From Paralithodes platypus (Eukaryota; Arthropoda; Malacostraca; Decapoda; Lithodidae): a stretch of DNA of 64,000 bases. Position 1 is the stretch's first letter; each line of letters starts with the position of its first letter. This document shows positions 20,312 to 31,111 of this stretch, in pieces. A model generated the notes under the pieces. It was not told where the DNA came from. It did not search any database and saw nothing but the letters and a program-made list of their open reading frames with translations. The stretch spans positions 3,077,572-3,141,571 of the forward strand of contig JAVRFV010002311.1 of assembly GCA_032716605.1 (NCBI GenBank), in the 5' to 3' direction. Made by a program: the position numbers and the translations under genes.

Positions 20312-22670
20312 AAGCTACTTGTGTGCGACATGAGCTTATACAGAGATCCTAAGTGCAAGAAGGTTTACAAACACAAAAGGAAAGTGTGGCTGCTGAAGGA
20401 CAAGGAAGTTAGGGATAGGTTTCATAATGAACTGGAGGAAATGAATAGAAATAAGGAAGCTAGGCCTAACGATGTAAATAGCCAATGGAACTTTCTTATC
20501 GCTGCCACTGACAAAGTCTGTGGGAAAACAAAGGGTCACCCCAGGAATAAGACCTCTTGGTGGTGGAACGATGAGGTAGAACATGCTGTGAAAGAGAAAA
20601 GGAGATGCTTCAAAGCATGGAAGAAAGGATGCAGCAGGGAGGAATACCAGGCAGCTAAACGAACTGCCAAAAGAGTTATTTACAATGCTAAAAATCGCAT
20701 TAAGGACCTGGTCCTCGAACAAGTGTGTAACACTGACAATCCCAATGGGATCTTCAACCTAGCTAGGCGAGTTAAAAATGACAGTAGGGATATAATAGGT
20801 GAACAGTGTGTTAGAGATGATAATGGGATGATTATCGTGTATGCAGAAAATGAAATCAGAGAAGCATGAAAGGTACACTATGAACGATTGCTAAATGTAG
20901 AGTTTGAATGGGATAAGGAACAGCTTAGTATCGAAAAACCAATATCTGGGCCCCCTCCTTTGATAGCACCAGCTGTAGTGAGCGACGCAATCAATAAAAT
21001 GAAGGAGGGTAAAGCTCCAGGTTGCTCCGACATTGTCGCTGAGATGATAAAAGCCTCAGGGGAGATTGGTGTAAACTTAGTCACTGAGTTGATAAACACC
21101 ATTATTAAAGATGAGAAAATCCCAGAGGATTGGCTCAAAAGTGTAATAGTAAATATATAACAAAGGAAAAGGGGATGCGCTAGATAGAGGAAATTATAGG
21201 GGCCTGAAATGCTTGACCAAATCATGAAGGTCTGTGAGAGAGTCCTTGAGGGTTTGATTAGGCAAAGCATCTCTATTGATGATATGCAGTTTGGTTTTAT
21301 GCCAGGACGTGGTACAACCCGATGCTATCTTCATAGTCAGGCAGATACAGGAAAGATACTTACTAAAAGGCAGGGATCTTTACTTTGTGTTTGTGGACCT
21401 GGAGAAGGCCTTTGATAGGGTACCTAGAGATGTTGTGCAGTGGGCTATGAGGAAACTTGGTGTGGAAGAGTGGCTGGTGCGTGTGATATTGAAGATGTAT
21501 GAGGATTCGCGAAGTTCGGTGAGGGTGAAGGGTGTACTGAGTGATGAGTTCGCAGTCCGTGTTGGAGTCCATCAGGGTTCAGTGTTAAGCCCCCTCCTCT
21601 TTATTATGGTCTTGGAGGCGCTGTCTAGAGTTTTTAGAGGCGGACTCCCGTTGGAACTGTTTTATGCAGACGATTTAGTCCTAATAGCTGACAGTATGCA
21701 GGATGCTGAGGCCAAATTCAGAGAGTGGAGAGAGGGCATGGTGAGCAAGGGTTTAAGAGTGAATATTAACAAAACCAAGGTTATGCATTGTAGATTGAGA
21801 CGAGGCATGTGGAAAAGAGCGGTGCATACCCATGTGCAGTGTGTGGAAAGGGAGTGGGCGTTAACTCAATTCAATGTAGCATCTGTCGATGTTGGGTACA
21901 CCATGGGAGTAAGCGCTGTAGTAAAATAAAGGGGCCCCTGCCGAAGGATAAGTCAGAAATAGAGAGATTTGAGTGCGTAGTGTGCAAAGGCGAGCTTGTG
22001 TTAAGTGATGATCCTGTGGCTGTGAATTTTGGAAATGAGTCTTTGGAGCTGGTGAACAAGTTTTGTTACCTAGGAGATACCATCTCTGCCGGTGGTGGGG
22101 CCGAGGCTGCCACTGTTGCTATAATTAGGTGTGGCTGGGGGAAGTTCAGAGAATTGATGCCAATCCTGACCATGAAAAGAATGCCTCTCCCTCTGAAGGG
22201 AAAGGTGTATGCCTCATGTGTTAGAAGTGCAATGACGTATGCCTCAGAAACATGGGCCGTTAAAGTAGAGGATGTCAACAGAATGGCCTAACAGTAAAAT
22301 AGGTCTATGCCAGGGTAAATAGGTTCCTCGTGACCTCATCCCTTAAACCACTAACAAAAAACAAAAAAAACAGAATGGAGCGTAATGAGATGAGAATGGT
22401 GAGATGGATGTGTGGGGCCAGGCTACAGGATAGAATAACAAATGTTGAGCTGAGGAGACGTTTAGGTATAAAGAGTATTAGCGAGGTGATGCATACAAGT
22501 AGACTGGGATGGTATGGACATGTGGAGAGAATGGATGAACAAAATTGGGTGAAAAAATGCAGGTCTGTGATTGTGGAGGGAGCTGCACCAAGGGGTGGAC
22601 CAAGGAAGACCTGGGATCAGACTATACACGCCAATCTCAAATCCAAGAACTTGACAAGTGAAGCGGCCCT
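20312..22670 (+). pseudogene. LINE B ORF2: endonuclease end, reverse transcriptase, PHD-like finger
   Basis: In order: LLVCDMSLYRDP (end of the endonuclease), a basic linker, reverse transcriptase from about 20930 (EGKAPGCSDIVAEM), FVFVDLEKAFDRVPRD near 21390, GVHQGSVLSPLLF near 21560 and the intact YADD box near 21662. A zinc finger (CAVCGKGVGVNSIQC, then CWVHHGSKRC) lies at about 21830-21930, followed by a C-terminal part with TYASETWAVKVEDVNRM and LGWYGHVERMDEQNW. Indels near 21160, 21315 and 21805 break the frame. An extra ~100-bp segment with an A-rich run (22285-22375) repeats ACAGAATGG. Confidence 0.85.
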
Positions 22671-22736
22671 TAACAGGCCTGGAACGCCGCCATTAGGACA
22701 AGAGACTGAAACTGCACTGATGTGTGGAACACTCAG

Positions 22737-23250
22737 CGGGTGCCCAACCCCGAAAGGGGTTGAAATAGGGGAGCTATTCCCCCGCCAAAGGCGGCTTTCT
22801 AGGGCCTTTCCTAGCTGATGCTGAGAGGATTGGGTTCTAGTCATGTGGTGATGGGCTGGTCTATCGGAGTGAGAACTGAGCGATCTCTGCCATACCCATA
22901 GCTTACTCTGACTATTCCTTTTACTTATATATTTTCTAGATCTCAAGTGACGGCGTCTCTTCCGTGGATTGACCTCCCAATCTACCAAGATTGAAAGCCA
23001 AAGCGTCACATTTTTCCTTTGCCCCTCAACTTTCTCTTCATAATTGCTGAGGGGCACAGGGCCCTGGGTGGGGCTTAGGTTTCCCGGGCGTTTCCGCACC
23101 CTCCTCAGCTCCCCACCATGGAGTGGCTTCGGTCACCCAGGCTTTATTGTGGTCGGCAGGGAGGATTCTGTGGGGGCGCTCGGTTATGGCCTTGCTCGGG
23201 GACTTGGGGCTGTTCGGCCAGGCAGCTTGGGGAACAACAACAACAACAAC
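22737..23250 (+). mobile_element. Complete 514-bp SINE-like element with (CAA)n tail
   Basis: AACACTCAG flanks both ends (22728-22736, 23251-23259) and the host LINE 3' UTR reads straight through without it. The element begins CGGGTGCCCAACCCCG and ends GGCCAGGCAGCTTGGGG plus (CAA)n. I find no ORF and no convincing tRNA head, so the promoter class is unknown. Other copies are at 19430-19479 and 51093-51350 (-). Confidence 0.85.
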
Positions 23251-23286
23251 AACACTCAGTCTTAAAATTTTATGTATGTATGTATG

Positions 23287-23757
23287 TATGTAAATCAATG
23301 AAACTAATGAATATATGTGGTACCAAGGACTCGAACCTAGGATACTCACACCGAAATTGAAGACTCGGAAGTTAATGTTCCTTATCTCTACATTCCATAC
23401 AAATTATTAGGATTTATGGTGAACTATTGATTTTGGCTGATTTATAGTAATCAATAGTTCACCATAAATCCTAATAATTTGTATGGAATGTAGAGATAAG
23501 GAACATTAACTTTACAATTCCGAGTCTTCAATTTCGGTGTGAGTATCCTAGGTTCGAGTCCTTGGTACCACATATATTCATTAGTTTCATTGATTTAATC
23601 AATTTGGTTTATTTGTAGTTAATAGGTGGGTTAGCGAATAAATATGTGACAGCAGCAACTCATGAGGAAGAGATGAAATACAGGACCTTAAATTAAAATG
23701 ACATAGCTTATGAGCAAAGTTTTGGGTTAACTATTGATTTTGGCTGTACAGTACAGT
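23287..23757. repeat. Palindrome: inner left arm, centre and full right arm
   Basis: From about 23290 to 23440 and 23452 to 23600 the two arms are almost perfect inverted repeats, centred near 23446 (GGCTGATTTATAGTAATC). The right arm continues to about 23757 and matches the outer left arm at 20128-20311. Both arms hold an S3 SINE with the B box GGTTCGAGTCC. Confidence 0.85.
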
Positions 23758-23758
23758 A

Positions 23759-23972
23759 CTATAGGTAGCGCCAGCGAACTTGACAAAAATCTTGACCCCT
23801 TAACTTCTTATAACTTAAAGCAATCGGGTTGACGTTTTTATCTTTTGGGAAGAGTCCACCAGGAAATGGGTGTGGATACTGTATACAGCCAGTTTGCTCT
23901 AGGTCCTTTTGAGTTACAGAGAGATCAGGGATTGAGTAAAGATTATTGTCAAGTTCGTTGGTGTTACTATAG
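23759..23972. mobile_element. MITE with ~38-bp inverted ends
   Basis: The left end CTATAGGTAGCGCCAGCG then AACTTGACAAAAATCTTG is inverted at the right end (CAAGTTCGTTGGTGTTAC, CTATAG). A second copy is at 24632-24945. Confidence 0.75.
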
Positions 23973-24124
23973 TAAGTAGGCTACAGTATACTCTGTTCAT
24001 CTTGACTGGACAAGAAAAGCTACCTTCAATACTGAACTATGACTTCATTTCAATAATGGTGCAGATTATCAATATGAGGACAAAAAAAATGTACTTGTAC
24101 TAGTATTGACTAATTCCTTCCAAG

Positions 24125-24327
24125 TCACGTGACGATAGTGCGTTGTTATATGTGCGATCAGTTTGCTTGGGAAACAGATTAACTTGCTCATGTAGTAATG
24201 TACACCGTATTATAAATTTTATTTTAGTAAGCGTTGTTTCCACATAGCGATTTTGATAAGTAATTGTGCATTTATATTGTCTTTGTCCAAGTTTTGGTTT
24301 GTTTAGTTTGCAAGTTTTACATTTTAA
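24125..24327 (+). repeat. R1 dispersed repeat, long copy
   Basis: Runs from GTGACGATAGTGCGTTG through AACTTGCTCATGTAGTAATG and GCGTTGTTTCCACATAGCG to GCAAGTTTTACATTTTAAT. Similar long copies are at 7610-7795, 29995-30222, 40193-40465 and the split copy at 55105-55126 plus 57882-58045. Two copies begin with GTATCACGC/GTGTGATACC, suggesting a DNA-transposon end. Confidence 0.7.
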
Positions 24328-24523
24328 TTAACCCCTTCTGTACCGGTGACATCTTTTTAATTATATTCTAGCTTTATTTAGACTATTTCCTTCAGTTTAA
24401 AAAGGCCCTCAAGTAATTAAAAGGCTTCAAACTATCTCACACAACCCTTTTTAAACTACACTAAATCGTCTAAATACAGCTAGAAGAGAAAAAAATATAC
24501 GCCGCCGGTAAAGAAGGGGTTAA
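24328..24523. mobile_element. TTAA MITE, copy 5
   Basis: TTAACCCCTTCTGTACCGG and CCGGTAAAGAAGGGGTTAA bound a 196-bp element with AAAGGCTTCAAACTATCTC inside. Confidence 0.85.
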
Positions 24524-24631
24524 GCAAGCAATTTTGTTTGTATTCTACAATTAAGTACAGTATAGTAATTTTATAGTAGTAAATGGAATTTCTTGCCCAG
24601 TTAAGATGAACAGAGTATACACACTACCAAT

Positions 24632-24945
24632 AATGCCAACGAACTTGACAAAAATCTCGACCCCTGACCTCTTCATAACCCAAAAGGTCCTTGAGCAAAC
24701 TGGCTATCAATATCCACACCTATTTCTTGGTGGACTCTTCCCAAATAAGTAACACCCCGTTCTTAACATTAATCATCAATTACAAACCCCAATGTACTTA
24801 CTGTACTTGAATAAACTAATAAAAGCATATGGTCCTCCCAAATGATAGAAACATCAGCCAGATTGCTTTCATTAATTTCTAGTTAAAAAGTTAAGGGGTC
24901 AAGATTATTGCCAAGTTCCCTGGTGCTACCTATACCAATACTGCC
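24632..24945. mobile_element. MITE (as 23759) split by a reverse S1 SINE
   Basis: Left CCAACGAACTTGACAAAAAT and right ATTATTGCCAAGTTCC are inverted ends. Inside, from TAACACCCCGTTCTTAAC to CATATGGTCCTCCCA (about 24751-24840), lies an S1 SINE fragment in minus orientation. Confidence 0.65.
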
Positions 24946-25084
24946 AATGAAAGTCGGCGGAGGTGACATTTTGTAGGTAGATACCACCAGTACTTCTCGG
25001 GGCTCCTGATTCACTATCCAGCGTCCCTGTATAAATCAAAATACATACTGTAGCACTATAATCCCAAACAACACTACTACCACT

Positions 25085-25482
25085 ACACCCACTAATAAGT
25101 CACGTAATGAGATGAGCATGGTGAGATGGATGTGTGGGGCCAGGCTGCAGGATAGAATAACAAATGATGAGCTGAGGATACGTTTAGGTATAAAGAGTAT
25201 TAGCGAGGTGATGCGTACAAGTAGACTGCGATGGTATGGACATGTGGAGAGAATGGATGAACAAAATTGGGTGAAAAATGCAGGTCTGTGATTGTGGAGG
25301 GAGCTGCACCAAGGGGTGGAACCAAGGAAGACCTGGGATTGGACTATACGTGCCGATCTCAAATCCAAAAACTTGACAAGTGAAGCAGCCCTTAACAGGG
25401 TTGCCTGGAACGCCGCCATTAGGACAAGAGACTGAAACTGCACGTATGTGTAGAACACTCAGTCTTAAAATGTTATGTATGT
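25085..25482 (+). mobile_element. LINE family B 3' fragment
   Basis: It starts in the C-terminal ORF2 region (MSMVRWMCGARLQDRITN-like frame) and runs to GTGTAGAACACTCAGTC and the tail TTAAAATGTTATGTATG. It is strongly 5'-truncated and frameshifted at about 25277. Confidence 0.75.
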
Positions 25483-25870
25483 CCCAGCTGTCATTAAGTT
25501 TAGCTTGCTCTGTGCTGTATTAATGTATGTCATATGTTGAAGTGTAGGAACATGTTTGTATATTTCACTCGATATGAAGAAATGAAGCTTAAATAGTGCT
25601 GATACTAATTATTGATCAAAATATACTTGGTGCCGAGATATCACTTATTAGCGCGATTGTACAGTCGCGCTAATAAGTGATGTCTCGGCACCGATTATGT
25701 TTTGATCAATAATTGGTACCAGCAATATTTACACATGATTTCTTTTTGTTGAGCGACATATACCAACATGTTCCTACACTTACTCAGCCTATTCATCATC
25801 TGACAGACATTAATACAGCACAGAGCGAGCCAAACGTAATGACAGCTGGGACATGACTTATTAGGGCGAC
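25483..25870. mobile_element. Mariner-like MITE dimer forming a large palindrome
   Basis: Two copies of the 19317-type element lie head to head, sharing the centre ATTAGCGCGATTGTACAG and TCGCGCTAATAAGTG at about 25668. Arms are about 190 bp and diverged by scattered substitutions and indels. Confidence 0.75.
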
Positions 25871-26020
25871 TGTACGTATATAAATTTGGCAGCTTGTTCC
25901 ACCCTACTTATAGCTACTCCTGATTGGTTAACCTCTCATAATTCTAGGCATGCATTACTTTTAAACTTCATGGCAACTATTAGACAATTCTATTTACTTA
26001 GGAAGGTCAAAGGGTTAATT

Positions 26021-26239
26021 GACCACTTTAGTTTCAGGCTATAAGGGAGTTGGAGCCGTAAACATCGATATGAAACAAATGCAATAATAATGTATGTTTC
26101 TAATGGATAAATAGTATGTTGAATTGGGTTTTATGTATTTATAAATGTACTACAACTGTATTTTAGCTGGTAATTAATTATGTTAAATATCGATGTCTAC
26201 AGCTCCAACTTCCTTATAGAACGAAACTCGCAAGTCGGG
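26021..26239. mobile_element. MITE with ~50-bp inverted ends, compact copy
   Basis: The left end GACCACTTTAGTTTCAGG, GGAGTTGGAGCCGTAAAC, ATCGATAT pairs with the right end ATATCGATGTCTACAGC, TCCAACTTCCTTATAG. It is the compact relative of the minisatellite-bearing element at 10414-11622. Confidence 0.75.
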
Positions 26240-26384
26240 AATTGAGATAGTCTTTACAGTACTCTTTTAACTTCCACAGATCATGCCTCAACTGTATAAA
26301 ACCATCTAATGATAGCCAGAATAAACTGTTACAGACAAAATGCATCATGGTACTGTATACATTACTGAAAAGATTAAGATCAAA

Positions 26385-26825
26385 AGTGCATCTATCTATC
26401 TATCTATTGCCTGATGCCGCGATCCCCGAAGGGGTGGCCACGAACGAACCGCCCCCATGCACCTCTGTCCCCAGTCAGTCAACGCCCCTCCCCCCAACCA
26501 GCACCGCCTTCGTTCATATACTTCATCACTCCATCCTTCCACCTCTCGTTCGGTCTACCTCTCCCTCTCTGTCCCTCCACCTCGCTCTCGTACACCCTCT
26601 TAGTCATTCTTTCGCTTTCCATACGTTCCATATGGCCGAACCATCTCAAGTTGTTCCTTTTCACACTTTCCAGCACATCTACCTCCTTCTTACTTCCTCA
26701 TTAGTCTGTCTATCCCTCCATGTAACTCCGCACGCACTTCTTAAGTAATTCATTTCCACTGCTCTCACTCTTGGTCTGAGTCTCTCAACCAACGTCCATG
26801 CTTCGCTTCCGTAAGTCAGTGTCGT
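26385..26825 (-). mobile_element. LINE family A, short 5'-truncated copy
   Basis: Preceded by four TATC units (the 3' tail) and starting TTGCCTGATGCCGCGATCC. It codes for C-terminal fragments (ESVKRNNLRWFGHMERM, TYGSEAWTLVERL). GTGCAT left of the tail and GTGCAT at about 26823 may be the target duplication. Confidence 0.8.
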
Positions 26826-26844
26826 GCATAAATATATTAAATCA

Positions 26845-27230
26845 ATATGGGATCCGGATGGATGGGACTCGTTAGCCTCGGTTAGCAACCCATCTAGGGG
26901 AGACAACCTTATAAAAATCCGGGTGGATGGGACTCGTCGGCCTTGGTCAGCAAAACTGTCTAGGGGAGTAACCTGATACAAATCCGTACTGCTTATCTAA
27001 GTGTAAGGCAGGTTAGTGGATGGACTAGCCGAACACCACTGTAGAAAAAATAGTGTTAACAAGATACATAGAGGGCCTCGGAGTCGGACAGACCCTAAAT
27101 TGAGTGGTTAATCCTGTAAGTCCTTCAGTAAACTGGCTCGGGTTGTCCCTCTTACAGGGAATGGTCCGCTTGGGGGCCTTCTGTGTATGGCCACCCTCAT
27201 TAAGGGGAGTAAGGCATTCGGCAATAGATA
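26845..27230 (+). mobile_element. ATAG-tailed element with LINE-like leader
   Basis: A tandem leader (GGATGGATGGGACTCGTTAG and GTGGATGGGACTCGTCGG, each followed by TCTAGGGGAG) leads to GGCCACCCTCATTAAGGGG and GGCAATAGATAGATA. The last segment is the LINE A terminus. With no ORF it looks like a non-autonomous element using the LINE A end. Confidence 0.55.
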
Positions 27231-27239
27231 GATAAAATC

Positions 27240-27840
27240 AGGAGAAACTGTATGGAGAAAGGTAAAAAAAAAATGCCATGATAACTTGAACCCGCTATAA
27301 TATCCCAACTAAAAATACTCTACTATAATACCACCCCCAGCTAAAAAACCAAAAACAAAACATATATAAATACAATTTAATAAAATATGAATGGGGTATG
27401 TGCCAGAGTATATAGATAGATAGATAGATAGACAATACCAAACTACATTATACGTTATACAGTACATATGGGTAACAAAACATTCAGCTTAAGAAGAACC
27501 TCTAAAATTCAAATAGCCCAGGTTATTTTACATAATCTTGGAACTCCTACAAGTTTTTCTAAGGTGAATAAACTAGTCATTATGAGAAGTCTAAATTCCT
27601 GAATCCAAAAAGACTTGAGGAATTTTACAGACAGAACTGTAGTTCTATTATAGTTCTTCATACAGTAAAATCTCATATCTCGAATGCAATACAGACCGAA
27701 AAAAAATGTTCGAGATCCAATGCAAATCTTTTGTAGGGAAAAATACAATAGGGACCAATGAGTCTGCAAGTATACCACACCAGATCTGACAAGGACCACT
27801 TTTGATACTTCAAAATCAGACAAATAGCATTTCGCATTTC
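27240..27840. other. Unassigned AT-rich DNA with a pogo-like end
   Basis: An ATAG-tailed SINE end is at about 27385-27432. CAGTAAAATCTCATATCTCG near 27664 followed by a TGTTCGAGATCC segment resembles a pogo/Tigger-type terminal repeat. Nothing else is recognised. Confidence 0.4.
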
Positions 27841-27849
27841 ACATGGGCC

Positions 27850-28215
27850 GGGGAAATGCTAATGATCTTTGGTCTCTGAGTCTTCTCCTGGGCAACCAAG
27901 ATGTGTGTGAGTTTGTGTTTTATTTTTTGAGTTGTGTTGTCCCTGTTCGGGCTCTGTCTCGAGTCGGCCACCCCCAGCTATAGGGTATGTGCTTGTGTAT
28001 ATATGTTATTCTCAGTCTTTCTTCTATTCAACAGCTGAGCTCTGGAACTCTCTTCCAGAATCAGTCTTTCCCTCTTCCTATGACTTAAATTGCTTCAAAC
28101 TCTGTGTGTCCAGGAATTTTGGCTCAAACGTCCCTTGATTTTGGCCCTGTCACTTTTTCAACTCTGGGGGAGGCACTTGCCTAAGGGAGTTCTGCCTTTT
28201 GTCTCCTTCACTCAC
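27850..28215 (+). repeat. SINE-like element followed by LINE C-terminal/3' UTR fragment
   Basis: 27850-28010 holds AAGATGTGTGTGAGTTTGTG and TTCGGGCTCTGTCTCGAG. 28015-28215 holds the last ~40 codons (AELWNSLPESVFPSSYDLN) and 3' UTR of the LINE of 17690-18240. Confidence 0.65.
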
Positions 28216-28259
28216 ATAGAAAAAAAATATATATAAAAAATCTAGGTGTACTGTAGGAG

Positions 28260-28530
28260 TTACTGCGACTCGATAATGAGTACTGTGCATGCGTGCATCC
28301 TTATATGTGTGTGTGTGCGGGGAGGAAGGGGGTATAGGGAATGACATAACGTCCAGCCGATCAAAAACTTATGGTACGTACGAGCACATGTGTGTATCAC
28401 CCCATTCTCCATACCCCCTCCCTCCCTGCAGACACAGACATGCACACACAAGCACTTATATCGATCGTGTGGATAATACATCACACTCCATATCCCCTCC
28501 CTCCCTGCAGACACACACTGAGGGACACAT
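28260..28530. repeat. Imperfect duplication with CCCTCCCTCCCTGCAGACAC
   Basis: Two tandem-like copies (about 28410 and 28490) of a segment containing CCCTCCCTCCCTGCAGACAC, flanked by GT/CA-rich sequence. No gene seen. Confidence 0.5.
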
Positions 28531-28609
28531 GGGCCGGGACATTTTTCTACCAAAAAATTTACAAATTTATCTCAAAGGGAGGGTCTTAGCAGTATTATTT
28601 TAAGCTTGA

Positions 28610-29460
28610 TGTAGGTGATCTGTGGGTGAAGTAGCTGTGCAGCCTGTAATGATCTTCAGGGCTTAATTAAGGATTTGGGGTGTGTGTGTATGTGTTAGGG
28701 GTGTGTTGTTTATGGTGAGTTGAGGGATGTATTCGTGTTCTGTCCAACTTGTGAGCAGGGTTGCGGTGGATTTGGCTGGGGCTAGATTAAGTCTGTTTGT
28801 AGTGCACCAGCCATGTAGTGTGTTGAGATAGGGTTGAAGGAGATCTGTTGCTCTTTTTGGGTCATGGTGTGTGCATGTGAGTGTTATGTCATCTGCATAG
28901 GAGGCTAAGTTTATTTGGGGCGTATTGGGTGTAGTTATATCGTGCATATACAGATTGAAGAGTGCGGGCGATAGGACGGATCCTTGTGGGACTCCGTTTG
29001 GAAAGTTTCTGATTTTAGATGACTGACCGGCAAAAGATACGTGTGCACATCTGCCTGCTAGGAAGTTGGCCAGCCACCTTTTTGTGTTGTTGTGCATGTT
29101 TGTGTTGTAGATTTTGTTTGTTAGGTTGTGGCGGGGGATGGCATCGAAGGCTTTACTAATGTCGAGTGTGGCTAATAGTGATCTGTGTGGTGGTCTAGCT
29201 GAGTTGATGCCGTCGAAAGCTCTTTGTGTAAGGTCTGTGAGAAGAGTGTTTGTGGAGTGCAGTGGCCTAAAGCCATGTTGTGTTGGAGCTAGGGGTAGGT
29301 CAGGTGTAATTAGTTGTAATACTAGGCGTTCCATGACTTTGGAGGGGGAGCAAAGAAGTGTGATGGGGCGGTGCGAGGAGGGTAGCGTGGAGTCTTTGTT
29401 GGGTTTGGGGAATGTGATGATGATACCATGCTTCCAAATGTCTGGTATTTCTTGTATAAC
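28610..29460 (-). pseudogene. Jockey-like LINE reverse transcriptase fragment
   Basis: The minus strand reads APTQHGFRPLHSTNTLL, LATLDISKAFDAIPRHNL, NGVPQGSVLSPALFNLYM and the intact SYADDITLT catalytic box, then a thumb region ending at TPQIL. At about 28660 it jumps to sequence coding for the later ALKIITG region, an internal deletion compared with 31112-31624. The N-terminal reverse transcriptase part continues at 30225-30410 across an insertion. Confidence 0.85.
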
Positions 29461-30222
29461 CTCTGCTTACTTTTTGTCTGTATTTATTGTTTATCTTTTT
29501 CTTTTTCTTTTTCTATTATTATTAATATTAATATTGATGATTTTTTAAATTTATTGTTCTTGTTAAAAGAGTACTCTTTGTTTAAATCTGTTGTTACTTC
29601 ATATTTTGTAATTATTTGTCTTTATATTATATGTATTCATTGTCGATAGTATCAATTGCTTACTTTTGCGATTTCCTTAGTTTATTTGTGCTATAAATGT
29701 AGGTTATTTGTAGGGTAGTTATTGATAGGGGTCACTTGAGGCATGCTATGCTTACAGGTACCTACCCGATAGCACTATCGTTAGTGAGTGCTGTACTGTA
29801 TTTTATATATTATTTTGTAATAGTATAGATATCTTATCAATATTTGTATTTTGTACTATTTTAATGTCTTGTCATGTCGCAAATTTGATTTTAAATAATA
29901 TTTTGACATTTAACATATAGTTTCTTTATTCATGCAGAGTTTAGTAAAATTTGCCAGAACGTCCCGGACTTCCCAAACTTGACTACTTCCTTTAACGTGA
30001 CGATAGTGCGTTGTTATATGTGCGATTAGTTTGCTTGGGAAACAGATTAACTTGCTCATGTAGTAATGTACACCCTATGTGGTGGATTGTGTTCTTTTAT
30101 TTAATAATTTTCATTTTAGTAAACGTTGTTTCCACATAGCGATTTTGATAATTTAATTTGACTTTATATTGTCCTTGTCCCAATTTTGGTTTGTTTAGTT
30201 TGCAAGTTTTACATTTTAATTG
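29461..30222 (+). mobile_element. AT-rich insertion within the LINE, ending in an R1 copy
   Basis: The LINE frame is interrupted between its SYSHN-like and PDIWKHGI-like parts. The insert holds about 480 bp of AT-rich DNA with TTATT/ATTAAT runs, then a segment with CTCATGCAG-like end and an R1 copy (29995-30222). It may represent a complete R1-bearing element. Confidence 0.55.
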
Positions 30223-30224
30223 TG

Positions 30225-31110
30225 TTGTGTGAATAGCTGTAGTTTGATATGTTAGTGAGTGCTTGTATGCCTTGTGGTCCCAGGTGTCTGAGGTGTATGT
30301 TGCTTATGTTGTCTAGGCCACAGGCGGGTGAGTGCTTGAGATTGTTGATGATATGCTTTGTCTGGTGATTGGTGAAGGGTGTATAGTCAGGGTCTGTGGA
30401 GAATTGTCTCTTACGTCGGATGACACGTCGGTCGTCTTTGTGGTTTTAGGTGGCTGACATGTGAAAAGTGATTGATGAGAGTGTTTGCTTGTTGTTTACA
30501 TGAAGGAGTAGTGTCTGTTGTTGTGATTGCAGCATGTGATTGTGTTGTGTTGCTGTTGGAAAGTGTGATGCTGTTTAGTGTTTTGTAGATTTTTTTGTGG
30601 TTTGTTTTGTGATCAAGTGTTTGTAGGAAGTTATTCCAATTTAGTTTTTGTTGTTCTTGTATTTTGTTGTTAGTTTGGGTGTTGAGTGCTTGAATTTGTT
30701 GTGTGATGTCTTGTGTGTGGGGTGCTGGGGAGTGTTTCAGTATGTCGCATTGTCTGATGAGGTTTTGAATTTCTGGTGTGAAGTTGGGGGTTGTGTCTTT
30801 TCCTGTTACCTCTTGGAATGTGTTTCTTGTCAGCGTTTTGGATAGTTTTATTGAGTATGTGTACAGCATTGTTGATGTTAGTGATGGGTGTACTGTTTAG
30901 AGTTGTGAAGTGTTGTTCTGTCCCATTTGTGAATGCTTCCCAGTTAGCTCTTTTATAATTGGTGTATGTGTGTTTGTGGCTAGCTGGGGTGAGTCTGGTT
31001 TTGGTGGTGATAATGATCGGGAGGTGGTCAGAGCCTAAGGTTCTGACCACCCTCCAGGATTTTGTGGGGGCGAGTTCTGGGGAGCAAAAGGTGATGTCTG
31101 GAGATGATGG
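30225..31110 (-). pseudogene. Jockey-like LINE endonuclease end, linker and start of RT
   Basis: RTLGSDHLPIIITTKTRL is the C-terminal endonuclease motif (S-D-H). It is followed by a Thr/Asn-rich linker (WNNFLQTLDHKTNHKKIYK) and the early reverse transcriptase residues ACGLDNISNIHLRHLGP near 30290. A frameshift lies near 30850. Confidence 0.8.
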
Positions 31111-31111
31111 G

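Larger units (their letters stand above)
20312..23286 (+). mobile_element. LINE family B, copy a (5'-truncated, carries a SINE)
   Basis: Nearly identical to copy b (58078-61245) from the end of the endonuclease onward. It ends in AAAATTTTATGTATGTATG with an (ATGT)n tail. It sits inside the left arm of a palindrome; the interrupted repeat reads through continuously in the right arm. A complete (CAA)n-tailed SINE is inserted in its 3' UTR. Confidence 0.9.
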
